40,549 nt of DNA from Tsukamurella asaccharolytica (GCF_007858435.1 NZ_VIGW01000019.1:1-40549); one strand, 5' to 3'; shown: positions 1 to 9,038, counted from the stretch's first letter. Notes: a model not told the origin generated them from the letters alone. Made by a program: numbers and translations.

Positions 1-654
1 CACGCGCCGCAGGTCCGCGAGCGCGGCCTGCGCGTCGTCCTCGATGCCGGGCTGCTCCGCCGCGCGGGCCGCCAGCACGATCCTGGTGAGCCGTGCCGTC
101 GCGAGGTCGTGCAGCTGCGCGGCGAGCGCCAGCCGCTCGTCCGCCCGGGCCTGCCGGGCCGCGAGTGCGCGCCGTTCGCGCTGGGCATCGCGCAGACGCA
201 GCCCCAGGCCGAAGGTCGTGCCGCCGAGCACCGGCGCGAGCGAGCCGAGCGCGCCCCACACCGAATGGGAGGACGCCGCGACCGCCGCCGCGAAGACCAC
301 GAACGGGGCGAAGGCGATCACGGCCTCGCGCCGGTCCCGCACCGCTTGGGCCGCCGCCGAGGAGACGAGGGAGGCCGCGACGGCGACCCAGAAGGCCGCG
401 CCGGAGCCGGTGGCCTCCGCCCACGGGCCGAGCACGAGGTAGCAGGCCGCGGCCGCGACCACCGGCGCCGCGGAGACGGGCCGCAGGAACCCGACCGCGG
501 CGGAGGCGGCGAGCATCGCCGCCACGCCCAGCCAGAGGTCCGCGCCGCGCAGTCCGGGGAACAGCGCCATCACCAGCGCGACGGTGCCGGCCGCCGACAC
601 CGCGAGCAGCGCCGCGTGGGCGGCGCGGGTGCGGGGGCCGGGTTCGAGGGACAT
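1..654 (-). CDS. Sensor histidine kinase, partial (C-terminus beyond window)
   Basis: An open frame runs leftwards from ATG at 654-652 off the window edge, giving 218 residues. The N-terminal ~130 residues are several hydrophobic segments. A charged helix rich in Arg (RLRDAQRERRALAARQ) follows, and then ERLALAAQLHDLATARLT, which resembles the H-box of HisKA_3 (NarL/DegS-type) kinases with His in LHD. The ATPase domain would lie outside the window. It is probably an autophosphorylating membrane sensor whose partner regulator should lie further left. It is divergent from the gene at 763, with ~110 bases between. The family call is fairly safe; the signal sensed is unknown. Confidence 0.75.
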   Translation of the reverse strand, partial: MSLEPGPRTRAAHAALLAVSAAGTVALVMALFPGLRGADLWLGVAAMLAASAAVGFLRPVSAAPVVAAAACYLVLGPWAEATGSGAAFWVAVAASLVSSAAAQAVRDRREAVIAFAPFVVFAAAVAASSHSVWGALGSLAPVLGGTTFGLGLRLRDAQRERRALAARQARADERLALAAQLHDLATARLTRIVLAARAAEQPGIEDDAQAALADLRRV

Positions 655-762
655 GTCGTCATCGTAGGGAGTCGCCCGACGGGGCCGGTACCTACTCTCG
701 TCGGTCGACGGACCTCCGAACGGCGCTACCGGCGCCGCGCCCGGTCCGGCACCGTCGAGGCC

Positions 763-2286
763 ATGACATCGCAGGTCAACGCCATCGACACCGCTCCCAG
801 CGCAGGCCCCGGCGCCGCGCCGCCGCCCGTCGCGCGCCTGCCCCTCGCCGGCGTCGGCGCCGTGGTTCTCGCCGTGATGCTCATCGGCAGCCGCAACTAC
901 GGCTACTTCTTCGACGAGGCCTACTTCGTCGTCGCCGGGCGGGACCACCCCGCGGCCGGCTACTTCGACCAGCCGCCGCTCGTGCCGCTGCTCGCTGCGG
1001 GGATCGATCACCTCGCGCACGGGAACCTCGTCGCGCTCCGCCTCCCCGCCACGCTCGCCGTCGTCGCGATCACCGTGCTCGCGGGACTCCTCGCCCGCGA
1101 GCTGGGCGGGCGCGCGGGGGCGCAGGTCTTCGCCGCGGCGGCGGCCGCGATGTCGCTCGTGAGCTCCGTCGGGCACTGGCTCGCGACCTATTCGCTCGAC
1201 CCGCTGTGGTGGACGATCATCCTGTACCTGCTGGTCCGGTGGGTGCGCGCCCGTGACGACCGCCTGCTGCTCCTCGCGGGCGCCGTCACGGCACTGTCGC
1301 TGCTCACCAAGTTCCTCGTGCCCGCGCTGTGGATCGCGGTCGCCCTCGGCGCCCTTGCCTGCGGACCACGGCGGCTGCTCACCCGCCCCGCCCTCTGGGC
1401 CGGCGGCGCGCTCGCCGTCGCCGCGATCGTCCCGACCCTCGTCTGGCAGGCGGGCCACGACTGGGCGTACACGCGGATGGGGGCCGTCGTGCAAGCGGAG
1501 TGGCCCGGCGGCGCGGGGTTCGCGCTGGTCGGGCTGTTCGGCGCGGGCCTGCTGATCGGGCTGCCGCTGCTGCTCGCCGGGATCGTCGCGTTGCTGCGCT
1601 CGCGCGAGCTGCGCCCGTACCGGTTCCTCGGTGTCGCGCTGGTGCTGGTCGTGGTGGCGATCGTGCTCACCCACGGCCGGGCCTACTATCTGGCCGCGGT
1701 GTACGCGCTGCCGATGGCGGCGGGCGCCGTCGTCGCGGAACGCTGGCTCGCGCGGCGCGGGCGCCGGGCCCGCGGCGCGCTCCGGGCGATCGCGGTGCTC
1801 GCCCTCCTCGGCTCCACGGCGAGCTGGATCGCCGCCTCGCCCGTATGGTCGCCCGCGATGGCCGAACGGATCGGTACGCCCCCGCTGCGTGCGCCCGCCA
1901 CCATGCTCGTCGACGGGGACACGATGCTGCGAAACCTGTCGGACACCGTCGCCGCCGCGTACCGGACCCTCTCGCCCGCGGAGCGCGACGGGGCCGTCAT
2001 CGTCGCCGAGAGCTACCCCTTCGCCGCCGCAGTCGACTTCTTCGGCCGCGATGAGGGCCTGCCCCGCGCATACAGCGGGCACCGCGCGTACTACTACTTC
2101 GGCAGCCCGCCCGCCGACGCCCGGACGGTGCTCTGGATCGGCGACCCGACGCCCGTGCTCGACGAGGCCTTCGTGCACCGCCGGGCCGTTCCGGCGCCGG
2201 GGGACACGGGCGATCCAGTGGTGCAGCTGTACACCGGCCGCACCGTCGCCTGGCCCGAACTGTGGGAGCGGCTGCGCTCGCAGTGA
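763..2286 (+). CDS. GT39/ArnT-like membrane glycosyltransferase
   Basis: 507 residues from ATG at 763. After a short Ala/Pro-rich N-terminus comes a first membrane segment and then the loop YFFDEAYFVVAGRDHPAAGY-FDQPPLVPLLA. An acidic pair in this first extracytoplasmic loop is typical of PMT/ArnT-type (GT-C fold) transferases that use polyprenyl-phosphate sugars. About ten further hydrophobic segments follow, then a soluble C-terminal part (roughly residues 370-507). The frame stays open much further upstream, but that part overlaps the divergent kinase and has the arginine-rich composition of a shadow, so I chose 763. The acceptor (cell-wall glycan or protein) cannot be told. It is followed by lgt after 24 bases. 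Confidence 0.8.
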   Translation: MTSQVNAIDTAPSAGPGAAPPPVARLPLAGVGAVVLAVMLIGSRNYGYFFDEAYFVVAGRDHPAAGYFDQPPLVPLLAAGIDHLAHGNLVALRLPATLAVVAITVLAGLLARELGGRAGAQVFAAAAAAMSLVSSVGHWLATYSLDPLWWTIILYLLVRWVRARDDRLLLLAGAVTALSLLTKFLVPALWIAVALGALACGPRRLLTRPALWAGGALAVAAIVPTLVWQAGHDWAYTRMGAVVQAEWPGGAGFALVGLFGAGLLIGLPLLLAGIVALLRSRELRPYRFLGVALVLVVVAIVLTHGRAYYLAAVYALPMAAGAVVAERWLARRGRRARGALRAIAVLALLGSTASWIAASPVWSPAMAERIGTPPLRAPATMLVDGDTMLRNLSDTVAAAYRTLSPAERDGAVIVAESYPFAAAVDFFGRDEGLPRAYSGHRAYYYFGSPPADARTVLWIGDPTPVLDEAFVHRRAVPAPGDTGDPVVQLYTGRTVAWPELWERLRSQ

Positions 2287-2310
2287 CGACCCGGGGGCGA
2301 GGTCAGTAGG

Positions 2311-3345
2311 GTGACGGGCGTGATCCTCGCCAGCATTCCGAGTCCCGCCCAGGGCGTATGGCACCTCGGGCCCGTCCCCATCCGCGCCTACGCGCTGTGC
2401 ATCATCGTCGGCATCGTCGTCGCCTGCTGGTGGGGCGACCGCCGCTGGGTGGCCCGCGGCGGTAAGCCCGGCCAGGTTCTGGACGTCGCGGTCTGGGCGG
2501 TTCCGTTCGGCCTCATCGGCGGCCGGCTCTACCACGTGATGACCGATTTCAGCACCTACTTCGGGCCGAACGGCCGCGGCCTCGGCGCCGTCTTCCGCAT
2601 CTGGGACGGCGGCCTCGGCATCTGGGGCGCCGTCGCCCTCGGCGGCGTCGGCGCCGCCATCGGCTGCCGGCAGATGGGCATCAAGCTCGGGCCGTTCGCC
2701 GACGCCGTCGCGCCCGCGATCGTCGTGGCGCAGGCCATCGGCCGCCTCGGCAACTGGTTCAACCAGGAGCTCTACGGAGGCGCCACGAGCCTGCCCTGGG
2801 GTCTCGAGATCTACGAGCGCGCCAACGACGTCGGCCAGCGCGGTCCCGACGTGCTCGACGGCCACAGCACCGGCGTCGTCCTCGCGGTCGTGCACCCGAC
2901 GTTCCTGTACGAGCTGATCTGGAACCTGCTGGTCGCGGCCTTCCTGGTGATCGTCGATCGGCGCTTCCGCATCGGCCACGGCCGCCTCTTCGCGCTGTAC
3001 GTCGCGGGCTACTGCCTGGGCCGCTTCTTCATCGAGATCATGCGTGACGACCACGCGACACTGATCTTCGGCGTCCGGATCAACGTCTTCACCGCGGCGC
3101 TCGTCTTCGCGGGTGCCGTCGCCTACTTCGTGCTCGCCCCGAAGGGGCGCGAGCACTCGGTGTTCCTCGACGAGCAGTCGACGGCACCGTCGGAAACCGT
3201 CCCCGAGCAGGACGGACCGACAGCCGCCGCGGCGCCGGCGACGCTCGAGAAGGCGAGCGACGGGGCCGCTGCGGAGCCTGATGTTCGCCGGATGGATACC
3301 GACGGGTTAGCGAGAGACTCCACAGAGCGGAATAAAGGGGACTAA
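2311..3345 (+). CDS. lgt: Prolipoprotein diacylglyceryl transferase
   Basis: 344 residues from GTG at 2311 (another GTG lies at 2320). It transfers diacylglycerol from phosphatidylglycerol to the lipobox cysteine of prelipoproteins in the membrane. Family marks seen are the early segment PIRAYALCIIVG, LIGGRLYHVMTD, WDGGLGIWG, the signature GRLGNWFNQELYG, and HGRLFALYVAGYCLGRFFIE near the end. The ~75-residue tail (after APKGRE) is hydrophilic and Ala/Glu-rich, the cytoplasmic extension common in mycobacterial relatives. It is tightly joined to pyk, whose start lies one base after this stop. Codons end mostly in C, unlike the following gene. Confidence 0.95.
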   Translation: MTGVILASIPSPAQGVWHLGPVPIRAYALCIIVGIVVACWWGDRRWVARGGKPGQVLDVAVWAVPFGLIGGRLYHVMTDFSTYFGPNGRGLGAVFRIWDGGLGIWGAVALGGVGAAIGCRQMGIKLGPFADAVAPAIVVAQAIGRLGNWFNQELYGGATSLPWGLEIYERANDVGQRGPDVLDGHSTGVVLAVVHPTFLYELIWNLLVAAFLVIVDRRFRIGHGRLFALYVAGYCLGRFFIEIMRDDHATLIFGVRINVFTAALVFAGAVAYFVLAPKGREHSVFLDEQSTAPSETVPEQDGPTAAAAPATLEKASDGAAAEPDVRRMDTDGLARDSTERNKGD

Positions 3346-3346
3346 C

Positions 3347-4777
3347 GTGGGAGCCGTGACTCGTCGAACCAAGATCGTCTGCACCCTGGGCCCTGCTGTC
3401 GGAACTGATGAGAAGGTCCTGGCCCTCGTAGAGGAGGGAATGGACGTTGCGCGCCTGAACTTCAGTCATGGCGAACATGCTGATCACGGGGTGAATTACG
3501 CGCGGGTGCGTGCCGCCTCGGACCGGACCGGCCGGGCCGTCGGCATCCTCGCCGACCTGCAGGGCCCGAAGATCCGCCTTGGCCGCTTCGCCGGCGATGG
3601 CCGCACCGTGTGGGAGACGGGGGAGACGGTGCGGATCACCGTCGAGGACGTGGTCGGCACGCACGATCGGGTGTCCACGACGTACAAGGAGTTGGCCCAG
3701 GATGCGCGCCCGGGGGACCGGCTGCTGGTCGATGACGGCAAGGTCGGCCTGCGGGTCGTCTCGGTCGACGGCAACGATGTGGTGTGTGAGGTCACCGAGG
3801 GTGGCCCGGTGTCGAACAACAAGGGTGTCTCGCTGCCGGGGATGAACGTGTCGGTTCCGGCCTTGTCTGAGAAGGACATCGAGGATCTGGTGTTCGCGTT
3901 GGAGTTGGGTGTGGACTTCATCGCCCTCTCCTTCGTCCGCTCCCCGGCGGATATCGAGCGGGTGCATGCGGTGATGGATCGCGTGGGTCGCCGGGTTCCC
4001 GTGGTGGCGAAGCTGGAGAAGCCGGAGGCGATCGAGAATCTCGAGGCCGTGATTCTGGCGTTCGATGCGGTGATGGTGGCGCGCGGTGACCTAGGGGTGG
4101 AGTTGCCGCTGGAGGAAGTGCCCCTGGTGCAGAAGCGGGCGATCCAGATCGCGCGGGAGAATGCGAAGCCGGTGATCGTGGCGACGCAGATGTTGGAGTC
4201 AATGATCGAGAACAGTCGTCCGACGCGGGCGGAGGCTTCGGATGTCGCGAACGCGGTGCTCGACGGCGCCGACGCGGTGATGCTGTCGGGTGAGGTTTCG
4301 GTGGGCAAGTATCCGATCGAGACGGTGCGGACGATGGCGAAGATCGTGTGCGCGGTGGAGGACGGTGGACCGTCGGTGCCGCCGCTCAATCATGTTCCTC
4401 GGACGAAGCGGGGGATCATCTCCTATGCCGCGCGCGATATCGGGGAGCGGCTCAACGCGAAGGCCTTGGTGGCGTTCACCCAGTCCGGGGACACGGTGCG
4501 GCGGTTGGCGCGGTTGCACACCCGGTTGCCGTTGTTGGCGTTCACGCCGCTGCCGGAGGTGCGGAGCCAGCTCGCCTTGTCGTGGGGTACGGAGACCTTC
4601 CTCGTCGACGGCGCGGACAGCACCGATGCGATGATCAAGCAGGTCGATCACTCGCTGGAGGGTATCGGCCGCTATTCCAAGGGTGATCAGGTCGTGATCG
4701 TGGCCGGCGCGCCGCCCGGAACGATCGGCTCGACCAACTTGATCCAGGTCCACCGGATCGGCGAAGACGACCACTGA
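3347..4777 (+). CDS. pyk: Pyruvate kinase
   Basis: 476 residues from GTG at 3347, with AAAGGGG six bases upstream; a second GTG at 3356 would give the common MTRRTKIVCTLGP start. It makes pyruvate and ATP from phosphoenolpyruvate and ADP. Seen are TKIVCTLGP, ARLNFSHGEHADH, LADLQGPKIRLG, the barrel strand VAKLEKPEAIENL, MVARGDLGVELPLEEVP, KPVIVATQMLESMI and PTRAEASDVANAVLDGADAVMLSGE. All the Mg/K and substrate loops are present. Full length for the family. From about 3740 onward synonymous codons shift to G-ending (GTG, TTG, GCG) while lgt and tesB favour C-ending codons, which gives the gene a visibly different texture. Confidence 0.97.
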   Translation: MGAVTRRTKIVCTLGPAVGTDEKVLALVEEGMDVARLNFSHGEHADHGVNYARVRAASDRTGRAVGILADLQGPKIRLGRFAGDGRTVWETGETVRITVEDVVGTHDRVSTTYKELAQDARPGDRLLVDDGKVGLRVVSVDGNDVVCEVTEGGPVSNNKGVSLPGMNVSVPALSEKDIEDLVFALELGVDFIALSFVRSPADIERVHAVMDRVGRRVPVVAKLEKPEAIENLEAVILAFDAVMVARGDLGVELPLEEVPLVQKRAIQIARENAKPVIVATQMLESMIENSRPTRAEASDVANAVLDGADAVMLSGEVSVGKYPIETVRTMAKIVCAVEDGGPSVPPLNHVPRTKRGIISYAARDIGERLNAKALVAFTQSGDTVRRLARLHTRLPLLAFTPLPEVRSQLALSWGTETFLVDGADSTDAMIKQVDHSLEGIGRYSKGDQVVIVAGAPPGTIGSTNLIQVHRIGEDDH

Positions 4778-4816
4778 CGGCGAGCAGTCAATCCAGCTGC
4801 TGACATACTCGTCGCC

Positions 4817-5707
4817 ATGACGGAGACACTCACCGATTTCGACGAGTTCCTCGGCACGCTCGACCTCGCGGAGGCGGGGGAGGACCGATTCCTCGGTCGT
4901 CACCCCGCCAAGGTCGCGGCCCGCACCTTCGGGGGCCAGATCCTCTCGCAGGCGATCGTCGCCTCGGGGAACACCGTTCCGGGAGCTCGGGATTCGCTGT
5001 TCCTGCACGCCGCACACACGCACTTCATCAACGGCGGCGAAGTGACCGCCGACCTGGAGTTCGTGGTGCGACGCCTCCGGGACACCCGCAACGTCGCGAA
5101 CCGGCTCGTCTCGGTCGAACAGGGCGGCACCGTCGTCGCGCTGATGCAGCTCGCGTACCAGACCGACGGTCGGAACGCGCTCGTGCACGGCGATCCCGCG
5201 CCGCGCGTCCCGGGGCCCGACGGCCTGCCGGACATCCAGGAGACCCTGAAGGGCTACGAGGACGTGGTCACGATGTTCGTCGACGCGCCGCAGCCGATGG
5301 ACATGCGCTTCACCAACGACCCGGCGTGGATCGCCAAGGGCAAGGGGCTGATCCAGGAGGACAACAACGTGTGGATCCGAACCGCGGGCACCCTTCCCGA
5401 CGACCAGGTCATCCACGACGCCGCGCTGGCGTACGCCTCGGACACGACGATCCTCGACTCGATCATCACCCGGCACGGCCTGTCGTGGGGATTCGACCGG
5501 ATCATGGCGGTCACGCTCAATCAGTCCCTGTGGTTCCACCGCCGCGTCCGGTTCGATCGGTTCAACCTGTACTCCTCGCATTCGACGGTGGCCGACGGCG
5601 GTCGCGGAATGTCGAACGGGCAATTCTTCGACTCGGAAGGCATTCTGGTAGCTAGCACCACCCAGGAGGGTGTGCTCAAGTACTTCCCGTCGAAGGGGGC
5701 GAAGTGA
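4817..5707 (+). CDS. tesB: Acyl-CoA thioesterase II (double hot-dog)
   Basis: 296 residues from ATG at 4817. It hydrolyses acyl-CoA to free fatty acid and CoA. Two hot-dog halves can be traced. The first has ARTFGGQILSQAIVAS and the thioester-binding region with HTHFINGGEV. The second has NQSLWFHRRVRFDRFNLYSSHS, GRGMSNGQFFDSEGILVAS and TTQEGVLKY, the usual C-terminal TesB pattern. It lies 39 bases after pyk, as the tesB1 homologue does in mycobacteria. Its last bases overlap the GTG of the next gene by four, suggesting translational coupling. Confidence 0.93.
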   Translation: MTETLTDFDEFLGTLDLAEAGEDRFLGRHPAKVAARTFGGQILSQAIVASGNTVPGARDSLFLHAAHTHFINGGEVTADLEFVVRRLRDTRNVANRLVSVEQGGTVVALMQLAYQTDGRNALVHGDPAPRVPGPDGLPDIQETLKGYEDVVTMFVDAPQPMDMRFTNDPAWIAKGKGLIQEDNNVWIRTAGTLPDDQVIHDAALAYASDTTILDSIITRHGLSWGFDRIMAVTLNQSLWFHRRVRFDRFNLYSSHSTVADGGRGMSNGQFFDSEGILVASTTQEGVLKYFPSKGAK

Positions 5708-6264
5708 CGACGAGCCAGGACACGCAGCAGCGTCCGATCCCGAACGTGCCGGAGGGCACGCCCGGCCGCGATTGGCGCGCGGAGCTGCCCGCGGCGCAGC
5801 CGTCGGGGCCGCAGCAGCCGTGGCGCCGGCACGGCCCCGGTTCCCGCGCCTGGGTCGCCGTCCTCACCGCGGTCGTGCTGGTGATCATGGCGGTGGTGGG
5901 CGTCTTCGTCGTCGCCTTCGGCTTCGCCAATACGGCCTTCGACCGGCAGGGCGCGGTCGTGCTCGTCGGTTCCGAGTTCCGCCCGTCGCAGACGTCGTGC
6001 TCGGGCGTGGGTGAGGCGGCAGGCGTCAGGGAGGGTGCCCGCGTGGTCTTCCGCAGCGCCGGAGGCGGCGACAGCCTCTCTGCCGACCTCGGTGAGGGCG
6101 TCCTCCGGTCGGGCAGGTGCGTCTTCCCGTTCGACTACTCCGCCGGCGGTGTGGACCCGGATGTGAACTACGCAGTCACGGTCGCGGGCCTCCCCGCGTC
6201 CCCGGTCGCGGGCGCGGAGCTGGCCTCGACGTCGAACGCCGTCCTCGTCTCCCTCGCGGGCTGA
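5704..6264 (+). CDS. Unknown single-pass membrane protein
   Basis: 186 residues from GTG at 5704, overlapping the tesB stop. A Pro/Gln-rich cytoplasmic N-terminus (~45 residues) is followed by one strong membrane helix (AWVAVLTAVVLVIMAVVGVFVVAFGFANTAF, residues ~48-78). A ~105-residue extracytoplasmic part with two cysteines (QTSCSG, GRCVFPF) follows, which could form a disulphide. I do not recognise the family. It sits between tesB and a rhomboid protease, with the rhomboid start six bases after its stop, so it may be co-expressed with the protease. No catalytic motif is seen. Confidence 0.75.
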   Translation: MTTSQDTQQRPIPNVPEGTPGRDWRAELPAAQPSGPQQPWRRHGPGSRAWVAVLTAVVLVIMAVVGVFVVAFGFANTAFDRQGAVVLVGSEFRPSQTSCSGVGEAAGVREGARVVFRSAGGGDSLSADLGEGVLRSGRCVFPFDYSAGGVDPDVNYAVTVAGLPASPVAGAELASTSNAVLVSLAG

Positions 6265-6270
6265 CCGGCG

Positions 6271-7002
6271 GTGACCGCACTCGGCACGACGGTCCGCCGC
6301 GACTGGCAGCCCGTCCTCACCTACTCGCTGATCGCGGTCAACGTGATCGCCTTCGCGTTCAGCGCGAAGCAGTCGGGCAGTATCGACCAGAACATGGCCT
6401 CGTACGAGGTCGCGCGGTTCGCCCTCTCCGAGCCCGCCACCGCGAACGGCTGGTGGTGGACCGCGGTGACCTCGGGGTTCCTGCACTTCGGGCCGATCCA
6501 CCTGCTCGTGAACATGTTCACGCTGTACGTCTTCGGGCGCAACGTCGAGCAGGCACTGGGTCGGGCGCGGTTCGCCGCGATCTACGCGGTGTCGCTCCTC
6601 GGCGGCAGCGCCGCCGTGCTCTGGTTCGGGCTGGAGAACACCATCACCGTGGGCGCCTCCGGCGCGATCTTCGGTCTCATCGGGGCGGAGCTGGTGCTCT
6701 TCCTCAAGCTGAAGCTGAACCCGACGTCACTGCTGCTGATCATCGGCGTCAACGTCGTCGCGTCGTTCACGCTGTCCGGCATCTCCTGGCTGGGTCATCT
6801 CGGCGGCTTCGTCTTCGGCGCCCTGGTGACCGCGGGCTTCGTCTACGCCCCCGAACTGCTCGCCAGGGACCGTCGGACGCGCCAGCAGGTCGAGGCGCTC
6901 GGCTGGGCCTGCGCGGGCGTGCTCGCGGCCGTGGTGGTCGCCGCGATCGCGGTCCGGTTCAGCACGTTCCCCGGCGCGCAGGTGTACACGGTGCGCTACT
7001 AG
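6271..7002 (+). CDS. Rhomboid-family intramembrane serine protease
   Basis: 243 residues from GTG at 6271. Six or seven membrane segments carry the rhomboid signature: FLHFGPIHLLVNMFTLYVFGRNVE in the early loop/helix (Asn81), the nucleophile in TVGASGAIFGLIG (Ser130) and the catalytic His in SWLGHLGGFVFG (His176). It cleaves transmembrane substrates within the membrane; the substrate is unknown. The single-pass protein just upstream is a possible partner, by position only. It meets the ctaG-like gene tail-to-tail with a 4-base overlap. Confidence 0.9.
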   Translation: MTALGTTVRRDWQPVLTYSLIAVNVIAFAFSAKQSGSIDQNMASYEVARFALSEPATANGWWWTAVTSGFLHFGPIHLLVNMFTLYVFGRNVEQALGRARFAAIYAVSLLGGSAAVLWFGLENTITVGASGAIFGLIGAELVLFLKLKLNPTSLLLIIGVNVVASFTLSGISWLGHLGGFVFGALVTAGFVYAPELLARDRRTRQQVEALGWACAGVLAAVVVAAIAVRFSTFPGAQVYTVRY

Positions 7003-7970
7003 CGGCCGCGGTTCATCTCCCGCAGGCGCGCGTTGTAGGCGGCCAGTGCGGCCTCGTCGTCGTCCACGTCGACGTCGACGTCACTCTCGCCCATGAGCTG
7101 GCCGCGGCGAGCGGAGTCGAGCCAGGAGCCCATCCCGCCGCCCCGCTTGCCGGTGGCCTCCGCGGTGATCCACTGGAAGGCCACCACGAGCAGCAGGATC
7201 ATCATGAGGCCGTCGCCGCCGAACCACATGATGGCGCCGGCCGCCGACTGGTCCTCGAGCCCCGTGGGGCCCCACCCCAGGCGCGACGCGGCGTAGCCGG
7301 GGGCCAGCTCTGTGGTGGTCATCATGAGCGTCACGCCGACGAGGGTGTCCGGCCCCATCGCCAGCAGGAACGAGGCGAAGCGCAGCGGGTGCGAGAGCTT
7401 GGTGGGGCCGCACAGCTCGTTGCCGATGAGCGGCAGCATGAAGATCCAGCCGACCACGAAGTAGCCGGCGTACTCGAGCTGCTTGAGCCACGGATTGTCC
7501 AGGGCGAGGTCCTGGAAGCCCGTGAGGTGCGTGCCGATCAGGGCGAACGCGTACAGCGGCAGGCCGACGATCGGACTCATGACGAGGCGGACGACCCGAT
7601 TGCCCAGGAACGCGCGCACGCGGCGATCGCCGGTCTCGCCCGTCGCCGTGGCGAGCAGCCGGATCGGCTCGGCGAGCACGAGGAACATCGGCACCACCGT
7701 GATGAGCACGAGGTGCACCACCATGTGCGCCCAGAACAGGTGCGTCGCGAGCTCGGCCATCACACTGTTGACCGAGAAGACCAGCAGCGCCATGGCGACG
7801 AACCACGACAGAACGCGGACCATCGGCCATGCGACTCCGGCGCGCCGGGCACGGACGGTGCCGTACACGTACAGAATGGACGCGACGATCATGAGGCTCG
7901 TCACCACGGGGGTGAACACCCATGTCTGGAGTATTTCCGGCGACTCGGGCGCCACTGCTGAGGGATGCAT
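6999..7970 (-). CDS. Cytochrome c oxidase assembly protein, CtaG/Caa3 type
   Basis: 323 residues from ATG at 7970 (MHPSAVAPESPEIL); an in-frame ATG at 8033 would add 21 unconvincing residues. About seven membrane helices are seen. Conserved elements of the caa3_CtaG family include THLFWAHMVVHLVLITVVPMFLV (His-rich helix), AEPIRLL, WIFMLPLIGNELCG and LGPTGLEDQSAAGAIMWFGGDGLMM-type residues in the late helices. The tail is acidic, with a run of alternating Asp-Val (DVDVDVDDDE). The family is linked to copper delivery to oxidase. The exact role here is inferred from family only. Confidence 0.85.
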   Translation of the reverse strand: MHPSAVAPESPEILQTWVFTPVVTSLMIVASILYVYGTVRARRAGVAWPMVRVLSWFVAMALLVFSVNSVMAELATHLFWAHMVVHLVLITVVPMFLVLAEPIRLLATATGETGDRRVRAFLGNRVVRLVMSPIVGLPLYAFALIGTHLTGFQDLALDNPWLKQLEYAGYFVVGWIFMLPLIGNELCGPTKLSHPLRFASFLLAMGPDTLVGVTLMMTTTELAPGYAASRLGWGPTGLEDQSAAGAIMWFGGDGLMMILLLVVAFQWITAEATGKRGGGMGSWLDSARRGQLMGESDVDVDVDDDEAALAAYNARLREMNRGR

Positions 7971-8107
7971 CGCTGCCCGTTGTACCACCCCGGGCAAACT
8001 AATCCAACCGACGTGTAACAAAGCGCGGCGCATGATCGATCAAGGGGCGAACGTCCCTGTCAGAACGCCTGGGTACCCCGCCCCGGGCTCGAACGCACGG
8101 AGTAAAG

Positions 8108-8416
8108 ATGCCGAAGGTCCCCGAGCCCACTCCTCAAGAGGTCCGCGACTTCCTCAGCCCGATCTCGCACTGGTCGCACCTCAAGGCCAATGCGGAGGAG
8201 CAGTACCGCAAGACGATCCTCGCCGCCTACGCCGCGCGGATCCCGATCGTGCACATCGCCCGTTACACGGGCACGTCGCCGCAGGCCGTGAAGAAGGTCA
8301 TCGACCGCCAGAACGACAAGGCCGCGGGTGACGCTCCCGCGTTCCAGAACCTGCCGCGCACCGGGTACTACCGGGGCCAGCAGCTGCCGCCGTCGCGGTC
8401 GGTGCGCGCGGTCTGA
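8108..8416 (+). CDS. Small conserved-looking protein, HTH-like
   Basis: 102 residues from ATG at 8108, with GGAG five bases ahead of the start codon. The middle (AAYAARIPIVHIARYTGTSPQAVKKVIDRQ, residues ~41-70) reads like a helix-turn-helix in which the second helix starts at SPQAVKKVI, as in small sigma-70-region-4-like or homeodomain-like folds. The C-terminus is basic and Pro-rich. I cannot name the family. It is divergent from the CtaG-like gene and converges on pdtaR eight bases away. Confidence 0.7.
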   Translation: MPKVPEPTPQEVRDFLSPISHWSHLKANAEEQYRKTILAAYAARIPIVHIARYTGTSPQAVKKVIDRQNDKAAGDAPAFQNLPRTGYYRGQQLPPSRSVRAV

Positions 8417-8423
8417 CCGACCG

Positions 8424-9038
8424 TCAGGGCGCTTGCGTCGCGTCGTTGGGAGTGCCCAGCGTGTCGATCACGAGGTGCGCGACGGTGCGCATGTCGGTGC
8501 GGCGGTCCATCGCGGTGCGCTGGATCCATCGGAACGCCTCCGGTTCCGAGACGCCGTGCGCCTGCATGAGGACACCCTTCGCCTGGTCCACCAGCTTGCG
8601 GGTCTCGAGCTGGCTGGAGAGCGTCGTCACCTCCTTCTCAAGTGCCTTGAGCTCAGCGAACCGGCTGATGGCGATCTCGATCGCCGGCACCAGGTCGGCC
8701 TTCGTGAACGGTTTGACCAGGTAGGCCATCGCGCCCGCCTCGCGGGCCTTTTCCACGAATTCCCGCTGCCCGAAGGCGGTCAGCATCACGACGGGGGCGA
8801 TCCGTTCGCGGGCGATGTCCTGGGCGGCCTCCAGGCCGTTGAGGACCGGCATCTTGACGTCCATGATCACCAGGTCGGGCTGGAGTTCGCGGGCCTGCTC
8901 CAGGGCGACCTGGCCGTTTTCGGCCTCGCCGACCACGTCGTAGCCCTCCTCCCGGAGCATCTCGGTGAGATCCATGCGGATGATCGCCTCGTCCTCGGCG
9001 ACGAGCACGCGGTGCGGGGTGGGCGCGGTGTCCTTCAT
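8424..9038 (-). CDS. pdtaR: ANTAR-domain two-component response regulator
   Basis: 204 residues. Receiver domain (1-125): acidic pocket AEDE at 14-17, phospho-acceptor Asp60 in VIMDVKMP, T/S in VVMLTAF and Lys in YLVKPF. A coiled linker follows and then a C-terminal ANTAR RNA-binding domain (VDQAKGVLMQAHGVSEPEAFRWIQRTAMDRRTDMRTVA). Such regulators bind tandem hairpins in mRNA leaders and cause antitermination. The same order lgt-pyk-tesB-pdtaR is found in mycobacteria (Rv1614-Rv1626), so I use that symbol. Its cognate PdtaS-like kinase is not in the window. Confidence 0.93.
   Translation of the reverse strand: MKDTAPTPHRVLVAEDEAIIRMDLTEMLREEGYDVVGEAENGQVALEQARELQPDLVIMDVKMPVLNGLEAAQDIARERIAPVVMLTAFGQREFVEKAREAGAMAYLVKPFTKADLVPAIEIAISRFAELKALEKEVTTLSSQLETRKLVDQAKGVLMQAHGVSEPEAFRWIQRTAMDRRTDMRTVAHLVIDTLGTPNDATQAP

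Noticed and set aside
109-762. Upstream extension of the glycosyltransferase frame
   Set aside because: The extension is Arg/Gly-rich, lies antisense to the histidine kinase and would place a long charged tail before the first membrane helix. The ATG at 763 fits better.
4199-5623. A 474-residue minus-strand frame across pyk and tesB
   Set aside because: Arg/His/Asp-rich shadow of two well-recognised genes on the other strand.
6117-7961. A 614-residue plus-strand frame across the rhomboid and ctaG-like genes
   Set aside because: It covers two recognisable membrane-protein genes and has repetitive Arg/His/Gly composition typical of a high-GC antisense or off-frame reading.
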